64,000 bases of DNA from Theristus sp. LFF4_11 (taxonomy: Eukaryota; Nematoda; Chromadorea; Monhysterida; Xyalidae): assembly GCA_030248135.1 (NCBI GenBank), contig JASANC010002702.1, positions 25,603 to 89,602 of the forward strand. The letters run 5' to 3'. The notes under the pieces were generated by a model, which was given only the letters and a program-made list of their open reading frames with translations, made no database searches and was not told the origin of the DNA. Position numbers and translations under genes: made by a program. Below are positions 51,234 through 60,310 of this stretch, in pieces (the first letter of the stretch is position 1; each line of letters opens with the position of its first letter).

Positions 51234-52006
51234 TAGTCGAACTCAATAAAAAGTGGAATCAGCTGATTGGTCGGCCGAGGGGAGGCTGCTCACACTTCGC
51301 ACCCTTCTTTTTTCATGGATCTGGATTCTATTGAAACGTGTTTCTTTTGAATGAGTGTGAATTTCCCGCACCCTTTTCACGCTCAAAATAAACTGAAAAT
51401 GTCGGACACTGCAAAAGTCAGTATTTTTTTAAAATCAACAGCTCAAAATGTATTTTTTGTTTGATGACGACGACGACGTCGTCGCTTAATTTTTGCCTGT
51501 GAACTGAAAGACAAAAGCCTGAAAGGAGTGCGCTGTGCATGGTTTGCTGCGTGCACCAAGTAAATGAACACAGCAGCTTACCAAAAACAACTTGAAAACG
51601 GTGAAAATGAAAGAAAGTGAAAAACAAAGTCGTCGTCGTGTCGTCGTCGTCCGCGAAGTCGGAACGCATTTTTTTAATTGCGGTCGCATGTCGACCGGTC
51701 AGCTAGGAATGAAACCCCCTTCAGCTGGCTAAACAGCGCACTCATTTCAGGCTTTTGTCTTTTAGTTCACACGCAAAAATTAAGCGACGACGTCGTCAAT
51801 AAAAAATGCATTTTGAGCTGTTATATAAAAATCTGAATGTCGCAGTTCTCCAACCTTTGAGTTTATTTTTAGCATGAAAAGAGTGCTGGAAATTCACACT
51901 TATTCAAAAGAAACACGTTTCAATAGAATCCAAATCCGTGCGGAGTGTGAGCAGCCTCCCCTCGGCCGACAAATCAGCTGATTCCACATTTTATTGAGTT
52001 CGACTG
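51234..52006. mobile_element. Foldback element, family member 1
   Basis: The arms are inverted copies. The left starts TAGTCGAACTCAATAAAAAG and the right ends TTTTATTGAGTTCGACTG. Both include ATCAGCTGATT, the host-like word GGTCGGCCGAGGGGAGG and the palindrome GACGACGTCGTC. The arms are about 290-310 bp around a centre of about 180 bp with no coding capacity. The right end CAGTCGAAC suggests a CAGT-type terminus as in Tc1/mariner relatives. It shares TGATTGGTCGGC and GACGACGTCGTC with the 60311-61074 element. Confidence 0.75.
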
Positions 52007-53352
52007 CACGAAAGAAAAAAGAAAAGCAAAAAAAGAAGCTCCACTAACAAGTCTGAGATTTAAAAAGTTTTTTCTGTTGCTCAACCAAAATTATCTGATG
52101 GGTGTAAATAAACAGAGTAGAACAAACAAGGGAAGAGCATAAAGTCGAAATGATAACATTGTTGAACGTCTCTCACTTTGATCGCGTCACAAGAAGCACT
52201 GAGTGAACTACCGGTAACAGCAACGTCAGTCGTTCAAAATGAAACCACACTCAAATTTTCGCACAAGTTCTGTTGTTACCCGTTTCCGCAAGTTAACGCT
52301 TCTGCTAATTTTGGGGCATTCAAATTTGACTTTCATAAATTATGTTTCAATTATGAGGCACTAAATAACCTATAAAGAATGGAACGCAGTGCATAACGAA
52401 TCATCACCAGTCAGCAGTGAAAATAATTTGCTGAACGATGCCTCGTTTGGATGGTCTGTATTCTGTGGTGTTCAAAGTTTAATGTGCCAAAAGTTTACAA
52501 TCTTTCAATAAAAAGATGCCTAAAAGCATAAAAGCTTAACAAAATGGCATTCTGATCTGAATGAATTTTGATCTTTTCTAGGGTTTTAAAATTTTGCATC
52601 AAGTTTGTTTTCAATTTGGATCCTTTTTTGGCTGACGACTGGCGATTGCATCCTGGCGATTGAAACAAAATCTAGACCAAGCACAGGCACAAAACATCCT
52701 GTGGTAAAAAATTACGGGTGAACACATAAAATAAAAAAACAAATACAGCAAGCAAGCAACATTTTGCAACAACTTACACCAGACTTATCAGGTCACTTAA
52801 CTAGTCACAATGGTTTACGAGTCTGTGACCGACCTGTTTGTTACAGTTTTTTTTGTTTGGCAATAAAAAATATGAAACTATATAAGAACAATCAGTGTTC
52901 GTTAGTTCGTTTCTGGTATCACATCAACAGATTTTCTACAATGCTTATAATAACAGTTGACCGGATGATGGAAATGAATTGGAACAGACAGTCTGATTGC
53001 AGAAGAATGGCATGACAAAAGACAAACTGAAAACAAACAAACTGCAAGTTGGTGAAGAGGAGAGAATTGAGAAATAACAAGAAATGAAGTATCGAATTGG
53101 TGAATGCGAAACAGGAAAAATGTTCCACTCCCATCTGTTCTTGTATCAGAACTACCAAAAAACTGTGTGTTTCGGGTGTCTTTTGCTGACGAAATTATAA
53201 CTTATTTTCGAGCGACACAACTTTTTTTTCAAATCTGTCTGTCAATCCACGACAGAGCCGTTCACTGGCCTCATTATTCGACCGCCGGATCGAGCGCACG
53301 TCCGAACGGAGTTTCAAGCCCGAATGACACGAGGCGTCCGCCAGCGGCAACG

Positions 53353-53386
53353 AGCAACAACAACAACAACAACAACAACAACAACC
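53353..53386. repeat. CAA microsatellite
   Basis: About ten CAA triplets, reading as TTG/GTT on the transcribed strand. It is intronic in the gene model. Confidence 0.9.
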
Positions 53387-53546
53387 ATGACAAAAACGCT
53401 CAGTTTCGATTGTCATGGCAGACAAGTTCGAGCTGGCAGACGTCATTATTGGCGTAAAACTGGCGTCATTATCTGACTGCCGGAACGGCCGCATTTTAGG
53501 AGGCACTGTTAAGCCGGATGAGACCGAAGTTTGGCTGCGGCAATGA

Positions 53547-53548
53547 GC

Positions 53549-53580
<32 letters not shown>

Positions 53581-53582
53581 AA
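53547..53582. repeat. CAA microsatellite
   Basis: About eleven CAA triplets, 75 bp beyond the donor of the 53658-53753 exon. It is the second such array within 200 bp. Confidence 0.9.
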
Positions 53583-53657
53583 CCAGCGACGCCGATTCAG
53601 GCACCAGGCATAAGCAGCGCTTTTCTGGAATTAATCGAAAAACCAAAAACAACCAAC

Positions 53658-53753
53658 CAGCATTTGGTGTTGATGGTGCTGTTGTTGCCAGTAACTGTAC
53701 GCCGCCGCTGCATGCAACTGCTCCCAAGCGACGCTTGCTGCTGATGGATCGTG
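53658..53753 (-). CDS. unc-62: Probable N-terminal exon, Ala/Gln/His-rich (32 codons)
   Basis: A good acceptor (a run of eight T then CAG, before 53753) opens a 96-nt phase-0 exon reading HDPSAASVAWEQLHAAAAYS, followed by YW and a Gln/His stretch ending in ML. The donor is GTTGGTTGT, the same unusual type as at the end of the long linker exon (GTTGGTTGG at 23549). The Ala/His/Gln composition resembles the rest of this protein and of Meis N-termini generally. Its phase joins the 45530 exon without a break. It is more convincing than the two exons upstream of it but remains a prediction. Confidence 0.55.
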
Positions 53754-54103
53754 CTGAAAAAAAACTGTTTTCGACCGTAGCAAACCTAAAAATGTCAAAA
53801 AAATCAGGCGAGAGGCCAGTTTTATGAAAGCTTCGCAGTCCAGCAGCGCTACGCCGCCGAGCGCGTAAATAAACCGCAGGAAACAACACACTTCAATTCT
53901 TTCTCACGTCACATCACGTTAAAGAATAGACATTGGCGAATTAATTTACGTTTAAAACCGTAAAAAACAACGGAACTGCGAAAAATGGCGTTCAGTGATG
54001 TAGCAAAGCACAATGTGTACAGGTTTCTGCCACTTCAGTTGAAGAAGCTTAGGAAGTGAACTGTTACTGAACTGCGAACTAAACAAAAATTCGCAACTCT
54101 CAC
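53754..54103 (-). other. Short intron or spacer between candidate 5' exons
   Basis: 350 bp. An open frame continues upstream from the 53753 exon to about 53891 (including RFIYALGGVALLDCEAF) but has no ATG. It is either intron or an extension of that exon. I see nothing else. Confidence 0.4.
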
Positions 54104-54205
54104 CTCGACACCGCGAACAACTTCTTTAGCGCAATATTTTTCCGTTTTCATTGGCGTCAACTCGAGCATTTCGGTCTTTGGCGCAGGCAGCTCATCGTCG
54201 TCGGC
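54104..54205 (-). CDS. Candidate 5' coding exon (34 codons, acidic then mixed)
   Basis: The 102-nt exon lies between an acceptor (GTTTCGTTGTAG before 54205) and a strong donor (GAG then GTGAGA at 54103). It is phase 0 at both ends and reads ADDDELPAPKTEMLEL, continuing to CAKEVVRGVE. I recognise no domain. It is placed in the unc-62 model because its phases match its neighbours on both sides. Nothing in its sequence ties it to the Meis family, so membership is inference. A cDNA spanning it would settle the matter. Confidence 0.42.
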
Positions 54206-55381
54206 CTACAACGAAACGACCAATGCGCCGGTGTTCGAAAAAACCGTGGCCAAAATTTGCGATGCTGCTAAAAAAAAACACTCGAGAAACGCTAAACACT
54301 GACGTCACGGACGGCTCACTGTCCCGTGGAACCAACCAATTTTTTTCAAATTTATATTTGAAGCACGCCCCCCACCGATTTTAAAAACAAAATAGATACC
54401 TTTTTAAGTGCAGTCAACAACCAACCAATCCGGATGTCAGAAACAACATTCTAGGGACTCATTCAAGGAAAGGAAAGACTTGTGAGAAGCTCCGCTCGAT
54501 GATACGTGATAGTTTCTTCCCTGTTTCAATTGCTTTATCGGTTTGTGTGTGCTGCGCAAGGCCGTTCACGGTCACGGTCGTTTTAAATTCGGCTGTTGAG
54601 TAGGGTTAGAAAAAAGTGGATTTATAAATTTTTTTATTCATTAATTTTTTTAAAGGCTGGAGGAAATCTGGAAAGTCAACAAAAATAGATAGGTGCATTC
54701 GAACCGCGTTGACATGCTGAGTTCAAATATTGCGTTTCAAGAGCCAAATTCAATTATTCTAATCCTTAAAATACGCAAAAACATCACGAAAATTGGCCCT
54801 CAAACCCAAATTTGGACATGCCTTCTGCAACACTGAATCCACAACCTTTTTCCTGTTTCAGATGATTTTTTGTGTTCCACAGTGGTTTCTCCAATACTTC
54901 AGAAGAAAACGCACTGGTCGACGTTGTTCTTTATGCTGATGGACAACGCCGTGCTACTTGGACGAGACGACAAATCGGCAACAGCCAAGAATTTTTTTTT
55001 ATTTTAACAAGCACTTTTCTTGATTACAGAAACGTCATAATTCTTTTTTCGTTGTCTAGTCAATTAAACAGCTCATAAAATCAATTGCAGAAGCTTGTAT
55101 GCCTGCATCCGAACTTTCTTGCGATCTTTGACCGAAAGTAAAAATCGTCAAAAAAATCTGCATAAGTCCACACGAAATCTGGGCTAAAAATTATCCTAAT
55201 ATAGTTTTGATGGGTTAAATTTTTTTGATAGAAAAAGCAATTGAAAAAAACGCTTCAAAAAACAACAATTTTTTAAACAAAGTTTAAAAAAATTCGAACC
55301 ACATTGTTGTTGTTGTTAAAATAGCTTGAACAAAACAATGGAATGAGGAAAATATGGTCTCTATAAAAACCACAAACAAAC
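54206..55381 (-). other. Intron or spacer between the first two candidate exons
   Basis: AT-rich. On the plus strand, 54862-55005 encodes a short frame with KKTHWSTLFFMLMDNAVLLG. It recalls the W..LFF.LLD.A..NA region near the C-terminus of piggyBac-like transposases and may be a decayed fragment. The match is weak. Confidence 0.35.
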
Positions 55382-55480
55382 TTCGATGTTCGCTGCTTTT
55401 GCGGCTGCGATCGCTTGTCGCAGTCGCTTCGGCGGATTGCCGACGAGCGCAGCTTGCAAGATCAGGTCCATTCGCGACAT
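55382..55480 (-). CDS. Candidate first coding exon (33 codons)
   Basis: The open frame begins with an ATG at 55480-55478 in a fair context (CAACATGTCG). It encodes a short amphipathic, basic segment starting MSRMDLILQAALVGNPPK and ending in NIE at a GT donor, phase 0. Codon choice and composition look like coding sequence, unlike the AT-rich surroundings. The next candidate exon also begins in phase 0. I recognise no domain. C. elegans unc-62 is known to use alternative first exons, so a lineage-specific N-terminus would not be surprising. It could equally be the first exon of another gene. A truncated hAT-like repeat starts only about 120 bp upstream (55603), leaving little room for a promoter. 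Confidence 0.42.
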
Positions 55481-55602
55481 GTTGTCAGCCAGCAGGGAGT
55501 AGGGCAGACAACGCGGCGGCGACGACGATTTTTATCAACACAACTTCACTGAATCAAATAACAAACCAGGCAGTACCGTGGGCGGGGGGTGGGGGGTACA
55601 CA

Positions 55603-56172
55603 TAGAGATGTAAGGGTCAAAAAAAAATTTTTTTAATTTTTTTAAAAAAAAAAGTAAAAAAAAATGAGCATTTTTTTTTATTTTTTTTATTAAAAATTTT
55701 TGAAATTTTTTCTTTAATGTGCCCTGAAAATGCCGTTTTTGGCATAATTTTTCGAAAGTTCAACAAAAATTTTCTTTGACTTTACCTTGTCACTTAGTCT
55801 TCAACGCTGCAGGTGGTATTCTGGATTGATTTATCGACTGTTTTCAGCCTTGGTGAGTGATGATCGACTCGCGCATTGAAGTACTTGAGCGTCGCAAAGG
55901 CTAGTTCAACAAATTCCGATGTCGCTAAGGTGAGATAGAAGCAGAGAACTCACATTTACGCATCGTTTTTCAGGATCTCGAAAGGTGGAAATTGCACTGT
56001 CTGCCACTGCAAGCGTAACTTCGTTGGTTGCTCGTTGCTGTTTCGCCTCGTGTCGTCAGCATGATCACACCGGTTTGTTGTGGAACTTGTTTCCATGTTA
56101 TTTGAGGTGAATTGAGAGGCAAAACACGAGACGTGATGTCGTCGGTGGGAAAATGGGGTCGCCGAAACCAAG
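55603..56172 (-). mobile_element. hAT-like non-autonomous element, truncated copy
   Basis: The terminus TAGAGATGTAAGGGTCAAAA starts at 55603. The following 570 bp are an almost identical inverted copy of 57425-57988 of the complete element at 57245-57988. The copy stops at 56172 (GAAACCAAG), where a different element terminus begins, so the other end is missing. It is the repeat nearest to the putative first exon. Confidence 0.8.
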
Positions 56173-56901
56173 TAGGGTTGTTAAAAAAAACAAAAATCGT
56201 CATTTTTGTTTTTTTTTGAAAAAAAAAATTTTTTTAAAAAAAAAAAATTTTAAAAATCAAAGTTGTGCTAAATCAATCAGGGAGTCCGAAGAACCACATA
56301 TGATATGCAAGCGCCTCCCGAATGACTCCCGTATGGCGGAACTTTGCAGATTTTGTTTTGGTGACCTCAATTACCCCTTTTCCAAACCGTCACCATGCCT
56401 CTTCTTGTGTTTTGACCTCCAAAACGTCACTAATTGTCCCCAGCTAAGCTAATGCTAAAGTGAAGACAAACATACCGCCTTGAAATTCGATCAATTCTTC
56501 TGATGGTGTTGCGACGACACGACACGAAGCAGCAAGCAACCAGACAACGTAGCGCTTGCAAACGGAGCAGCGAGCACAATCGGACGCTCTGCGAGTCGAA
56601 TCGTCACCTATCTGCATCGGAAATCGTAGGCCAAGCTTTGGGACGCTCAAAAACTTCATCGCAGATGTTGTCGTAGCCTAAAATCAGTCGGTAAAACGGC
56701 CCAAAATCGACTGCTAAAGGTTTTACGAGGCATAATCAAAGAAAATTTTTGTTGAACGTTGAAGAAAATTTTGCCAAAATTGAGGTTTTCAGAGCATATT
56801 AGAGGAAAATTTTTCGAATTTAAAAAAAAAATCGGCATTTTTGATTTTTTTAATCACTTTTTTTTTGAAAAAAAAATTTTCATTTTTGTTTAACAACCCT
56901 A
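56173..56901. mobile_element. hAT-like non-autonomous element, second family
   Basis: It begins TAGGGTTGTTAAAAAAAACA and ends TTTTTGTTTAACAACCCTA, short imperfect inverted termini of the TAGNG type seen in hAT elements, next to A/T homopolymer tracts. It is 729 bp. Near the left end it shares CAGGGAGTCCGAA with the 57245-57988 element. Near the right end it has a coding-like remnant (SFGTLKNFIADVVVA). The flanking 8-mers (AAACCAAG and GGCCGGCC) do not match, so a target duplication is not supported. Confidence 0.7.
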
Positions 56902-57244
56902 GGCCGGCCCCCCCAGGCCCCCCCCTAGAACAACTATGGGGCCGGGGGCGTAAAACTACAAAGCTAAACCGGAGCTGGAGCTGATCCCTGATCCCAATGT
57001 TTCACCCCTTCAACAAAGCTGTCAATCAAGGCACTTTCACTTTGTTAAAAAGGCTTCACTTAGGATTAGGATTAGGTTTAGGATTAGGAACCTACAACGA
57101 CTTCATTAGGATTAGGATTGGGCTTAGGATTAGGAACCTACAACGACTTCATTGAAACCGAACTGAACAACAAAACAGACTGTAAACTTGGCTTTGGTTT
57201 ATAATGTAGGCAAAGCGGCCGGGGGGGCACCGTGCCACCCCACC
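56902..57244. repeat. G/C-rich repeat with telomere-like TTAGGA stretches
   Basis: It starts GGCCGGCCCCCCCAGGCCCC followed by CTAGAACAACTA and ends GGGGGGGCACCGTGCCACCCC. Both words recur next to each other at 61345-61410, so this is a dispersed G/C-rich repeat interrupted here by about 260 bp. The interruption (57058-57145) holds two copies of a unit made of TTAGGA-type hexamers followed by ACCTACAACGACTTCATT. Confidence 0.7.
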
Positions 57245-57988
57245 TAGAGATGTCAAGAAAAAAAAATTTCTATTTTTTTTTCTTTTTAAAAAAAATTTTT
57301 TTTTTAAATTTTTTTTTAAATGAAAGTTGTTCAGAATTTTTCAGGGAGTCCGAATATCACCATCTGAGGAGCCACCGACTTACCATATGACCCCCACTCA
57401 TATGGGAGGAGGGTGAAAATTTCAGACTTGGTTTCGGCGACCCCATTTTCCCACCGACGACATCACGTCTCGTGTTTTGCCTCTCAATTCACCTCAAATA
57501 ACATGGAAACAAGTTCCACAACAAACCGGTGTGATCATGCTGACGACACGAGGCGAAACAGCAACGAGCAACCAACGAAGTTACGCTTGCAGTGGCAGAC
57601 AGTGCAATTTCCACCTTTCGAGATCCTGAAAAACGATGCGTAAATGTGAGTTCTCTGCTTCTATCTCACCTTAGCGACATCGGAATTTGTTGAACTAGCC
57701 TTTGCGACGCTCAAGTACTTCAATGCGCGAGTCGATCATCACTCACCAAGGCTGAAAACAGTCGATAAATCAATCCAGAATACCACCTGCAGCGTTGAAG
57801 ACTAAGTGACAAGGTAAAGTAAAAGAAAATTTTTGTTGAACTTTCGAAAAATTATGCCAAAAACGGCATTTTCAGGGCACATTAAAGAAAAAATTTCAAA
57901 AATTTTTAATAAAAAAAATAAAAAAAATGCTCATTTTTTTACTTTTTTTTTAAATTAAAAAAAATTTTTTTTGACCCTTACATCTCTA
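57245..57988. mobile_element. Complete hAT-like non-autonomous element with 8-bp target duplication
   Basis: Termini are TAGAGATGTCAAG at 57245 and CTTACATCTCTA at 57988, with long A/T homopolymers just inside. The 744-bp element is flanked on both sides by ACCCCACC (57237-57244 and 57989-57996), an exact 8-bp target-site duplication. Together with TAGAG termini this points to the hAT superfamily. It has no transposase-sized frame. A 42-codon coding-like remnant includes ELAFATLKYFNARVD. Confidence 0.88.
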
Positions 57989-58000
57989 ACCCCACCCCCC

Positions 58001-58346
58001 TAGGGTTGTTAAACAAAAATGAAATTTTTTTTTAAAAGTGATTAAAAAAAACAAAAATGCCGATTTTATTTTAAAAAATTAGAAAAATTTTCCTCTAATA
58101 TGCTTTGAAAACCTCAATTTTGGCACAATTTTTCGGAAGTTCAACAAAAATTTTCTTTGATCATACCTCGTAAAACCTTTAGCAGTCGATTTTGGACCGT
58201 TTTACCGACTGATTTTAGGCTACGACAACATCTGCGATGAAGTTTTTGAGCGTCCCAAAGCTTGGCCTGCCATTTCCGATGCAGATAAGGTGACGATTCG
58301 CCCCGCAGAGCGTCCGATTGTGCTCGCTGCTCCGTTAGCAAGCGCT
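58001..58346 (-). mobile_element. hAT-like element of the 56173 family, truncated inverted copy
   Basis: It begins TAGGGTTGTTAAACAAAAAT and follows the 56173-56901 element in inverted orientation, including TCTAATATGC and the GAGCGTCCCAAAGCTTGG stretch. It stops after CAAGCGCT at about 58346. A second terminus of the same family (TAGGGTTGTTAAAAAAAACA) begins at 58353 in direct orientation and soon runs into purine-rich sequence. Confidence 0.75.
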
Positions 58347-58417
58347 CAGTACTAGGGTTGTTAAAAAAAACAAAAATCGTCATTTTTGTTTTGTTTTTTT
58401 TAATTTAAATTTTAAAA

Positions 58418-58558
58418 AAAGGAGAAGAAAGGGAAAAGAGGAGAGGGGAGAAGAAGGAGGAGAAAAAAGAAGGAGAAAGAGGAAGAAAGAGAGGAAAAGA
58501 AAAAGAAAAAAAAAAGAGGGGAAAAAGAAAGGGAGAAGAGGAAGAAGAGGAAAGGGGT
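58418..58558. repeat. Polypurine tract
   Basis: About 140 bp made almost entirely of A and G on the plus strand (AGAAGGAGGAGAAAAAAGAA and similar). Such tracts can adopt triplex or H-DNA structures. It separates two truncated transposon copies. Confidence 0.9.
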
Positions 58559-59058
58559 TGTGGCCATGTTATCGGGTATCTGAAAAACGGTCGTGTGATG
58601 TGGTATTAACCAACATCTCCGCTCAAATTGTTTAACAATATATCGCACAACTCCATTGTAGACCTATAACATACGCCAATCAACAGGATATCATGTTCAT
58701 CTCATGGCCTACCGACTAAAAAACATGTTCTAAGTTGCAAGAAAACGATTTCTGAAACGATATTTCAATTCAGTTAAGTCATTTCAACGCTAAAAATTGA
58801 CTCTAGAAGTCATCCAAATCGAAAAACATGGAGTACGTCGGTCAAAATGACCAAATAATGACATTTACCTAAGCACACAAAGTAGTTGGGAAGAAAATTT
58901 GGTTTGAACTTTCAAAAAATTATGCCATAAATCGAATTTTCAGAACAAAGTAGAAGAAAAATTTTTTAATTTTTTTTTAAGTTTGAAAAAAAAATCCAAT
59001 TTTTTTTTAAACGAAAAAAAAATAAAAATAAATTTTTCTTTCAAAGCCCCTAACCCTA
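58559..59058 (-). mobile_element. hAT-like element of the 59245 family, truncated inverted copy
   Basis: The sequence is an inverted, near-identical copy of about 59246-59745 in the complete element at 59245-60273. Its inner terminus reads CAAAGCCCCTAACCCTA, ending at 59058. The outer end is cut at about 58559 against the polypurine tract. With its partner it forms an inverted repeat of roughly 500-bp arms. Confidence 0.82.
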
Positions 59059-59244
59059 GGTACACCCCCCAGAGCACCAGAGACCGTCGGGTGGGGGGGG
59101 GGGGGGTTGGGGGCATAGTTGTTCCAGAGCCGAGGGGGGGGGGGGGCCGATATAGATAGCTGGAGCAAATTTTCTAGATAGTTAGCTGGAAAATTTTGGG
59201 GGGGGGGCGGGGGGGGGGGGCCATGTGACTTTGGGGGGGGGCGG
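59059..59244. repeat. G homopolymer-rich stretch
   Basis: Long G runs are interrupted by TAGTTGTTCCAGAGC and by ATAGATAGCTGGAGC-type words. The first is the inverse of the AGAACAACTA word in the G/C-rich repeats at 56930 and 61372. The exact run lengths may not be reliable in an assembly. Confidence 0.7.
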
Positions 59245-60273
59245 TAGGGTTAAAGGCTTTGAAAAAAAAAATTTTTTTATTTTTTTTTCGTTTTTTTTTA
59301 AATTTTGGATTTTTTTTTTCAAACTTAAAAAAAATTTGAAAAATGTTTCTTCTACTTTGCTCTGAAAATTCGATTTATGGCATAATTTTTTGAAAGTTCA
59401 AAACAAATTTTCTTCCCAACTTCTTTGTGTGCTTAGGTACATGTCATTATTTGGTCATTTTGACCGACGTACTCCATGTTTTTCGATTTGGATGACTTCT
59501 AGAGTCAATTTTTAGCGTTGAAATGACTTAACTGAATTGAAATATCGTTTCAGAAATCGTTTTCTTGCAACTTAGAACATGTTTTTCAGTCGGTAGGCCA
59601 TGAGATGAACATGATATTTTGTTGATTGGCGTATGTTATAGGTCTACAATGGAGTTGTGCGATATATTGTTAAACAATTGGAGCGGAGATGTTGGTTAAT
59701 ACCACATCACACGACCGTTTTCAGATACCCGATAACATGGCCACATGTTAAAACTTGCGTGCTGAGCTAAACTAACGTGTTAAACTTGCGTCTGTCAGTT
59801 GCCGCAACGTGATCGCGAAATCATGGTACGTGTTTTCGATACGATGATTTGAAGAGTGGGCTCTCGCCATGTGGCAGATAGCATAGCTGGTTGAACCTGA
59901 AAGTAAGTGTCTTGGGGGGGGGCGACCGGGTCGACAGGGGTTGCCGACTTAGCTACAGCAAACAGGAATTTTTGAACACAGTCAAATTTTGGTAATTTTC
60001 TAAAGAGGAACAACTAAGAACGGTTCAATATTCAAGTACACGTCGAAAATTGTCCTGTTTTACTGTTGAAAATGCAACTTTCCCTCTATGAAATGGACAT
60101 AATTTCAATAAAACACGATTTTCGCTCTTATAGTTTTCCGGATCGTTCTGAAAATAGTCTAGATGAACTCAGCTCGACGAGACGCTTCGAACAAACCTAA
60201 CTTGTAAAAAAAATTTTTTTTTTAATTTTTTTTAATTTAAAAAAAAATCCGGATTTTTTTTCCCCTAACCCTA
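59245..60273. mobile_element. Complete hAT-like non-autonomous element with 8-bp target duplication
   Basis: Termini are TAGGGTTAAAGGC at 59245 and CCCCTAACCCTA at 60273, both followed inwards by A/T homopolymers. The 1029-bp element is flanked by GGGGGCGG on both sides (59237-59244 and 60274-60281), an exact 8-bp duplication. No transposase frame is seen. The internal sequence is unlike the other two families in this nest, so it is a third family with the same architecture. Confidence 0.87.
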
Positions 60274-60310
60274 GGGGGCGGTCAAAATTTTGAAATTTGA
60301 TAGATAGATA

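Larger units (their letters stand above)
45531..53657 (-). other. Intron or 5' region, 8.1 kb
   Basis: This lies between the first secure exon and the candidate 5' exons. It contains the foldback element 51234-52006 and CAA repeats at 53353-53386 and 53547-53582. A possible alternative first exon (ATG at 48351, seven codons, donor GTAAGC) was considered and rejected on phase. A promoter for a shorter transcript could lie here but none is evident. Confidence 0.5.
4345..55480 (-). other. unc-62: Gene model: nematode unc-62/Meis/Homothorax TALE homeobox gene
   Basis: Whole-gene entry for the exon chain listed separately. The product is a sequence-specific transcription factor of the nucleus. 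In this family the N-terminal Meis domain binds PBC partners (Pbx/Extradenticle/CEH-20) and drives their nuclear entry, and the TALE homeodomain binds DNA. Every boundary used is GT-AG on the minus strand and all phases match. Exons of 51, 51 and 77 nt fall where I recall the same sizes in vertebrate Meis genes. Order: 55480-55382, 54205-54104, 53753-53658 (candidate), 45530-45208, 44386-44236, 36292-36242, 35099-35049, 31426-31324, 31012-30738, 24084-23550, then 18243-18113 or 15625-15465, then 11524-11448, 5501-5368, 4954-4774, 4519-4345. The start codon is provisional. Promoter and polyadenylation sites are not resolved. Confidence 0.93.

Noticed and set aside
56165..56909. 8-bp duplication around the 56173-56901 element
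   Set aside because: The flanks AAACCAAG and GGCCGGCC differ. The element abuts a truncated neighbour, so its borders have been rearranged.
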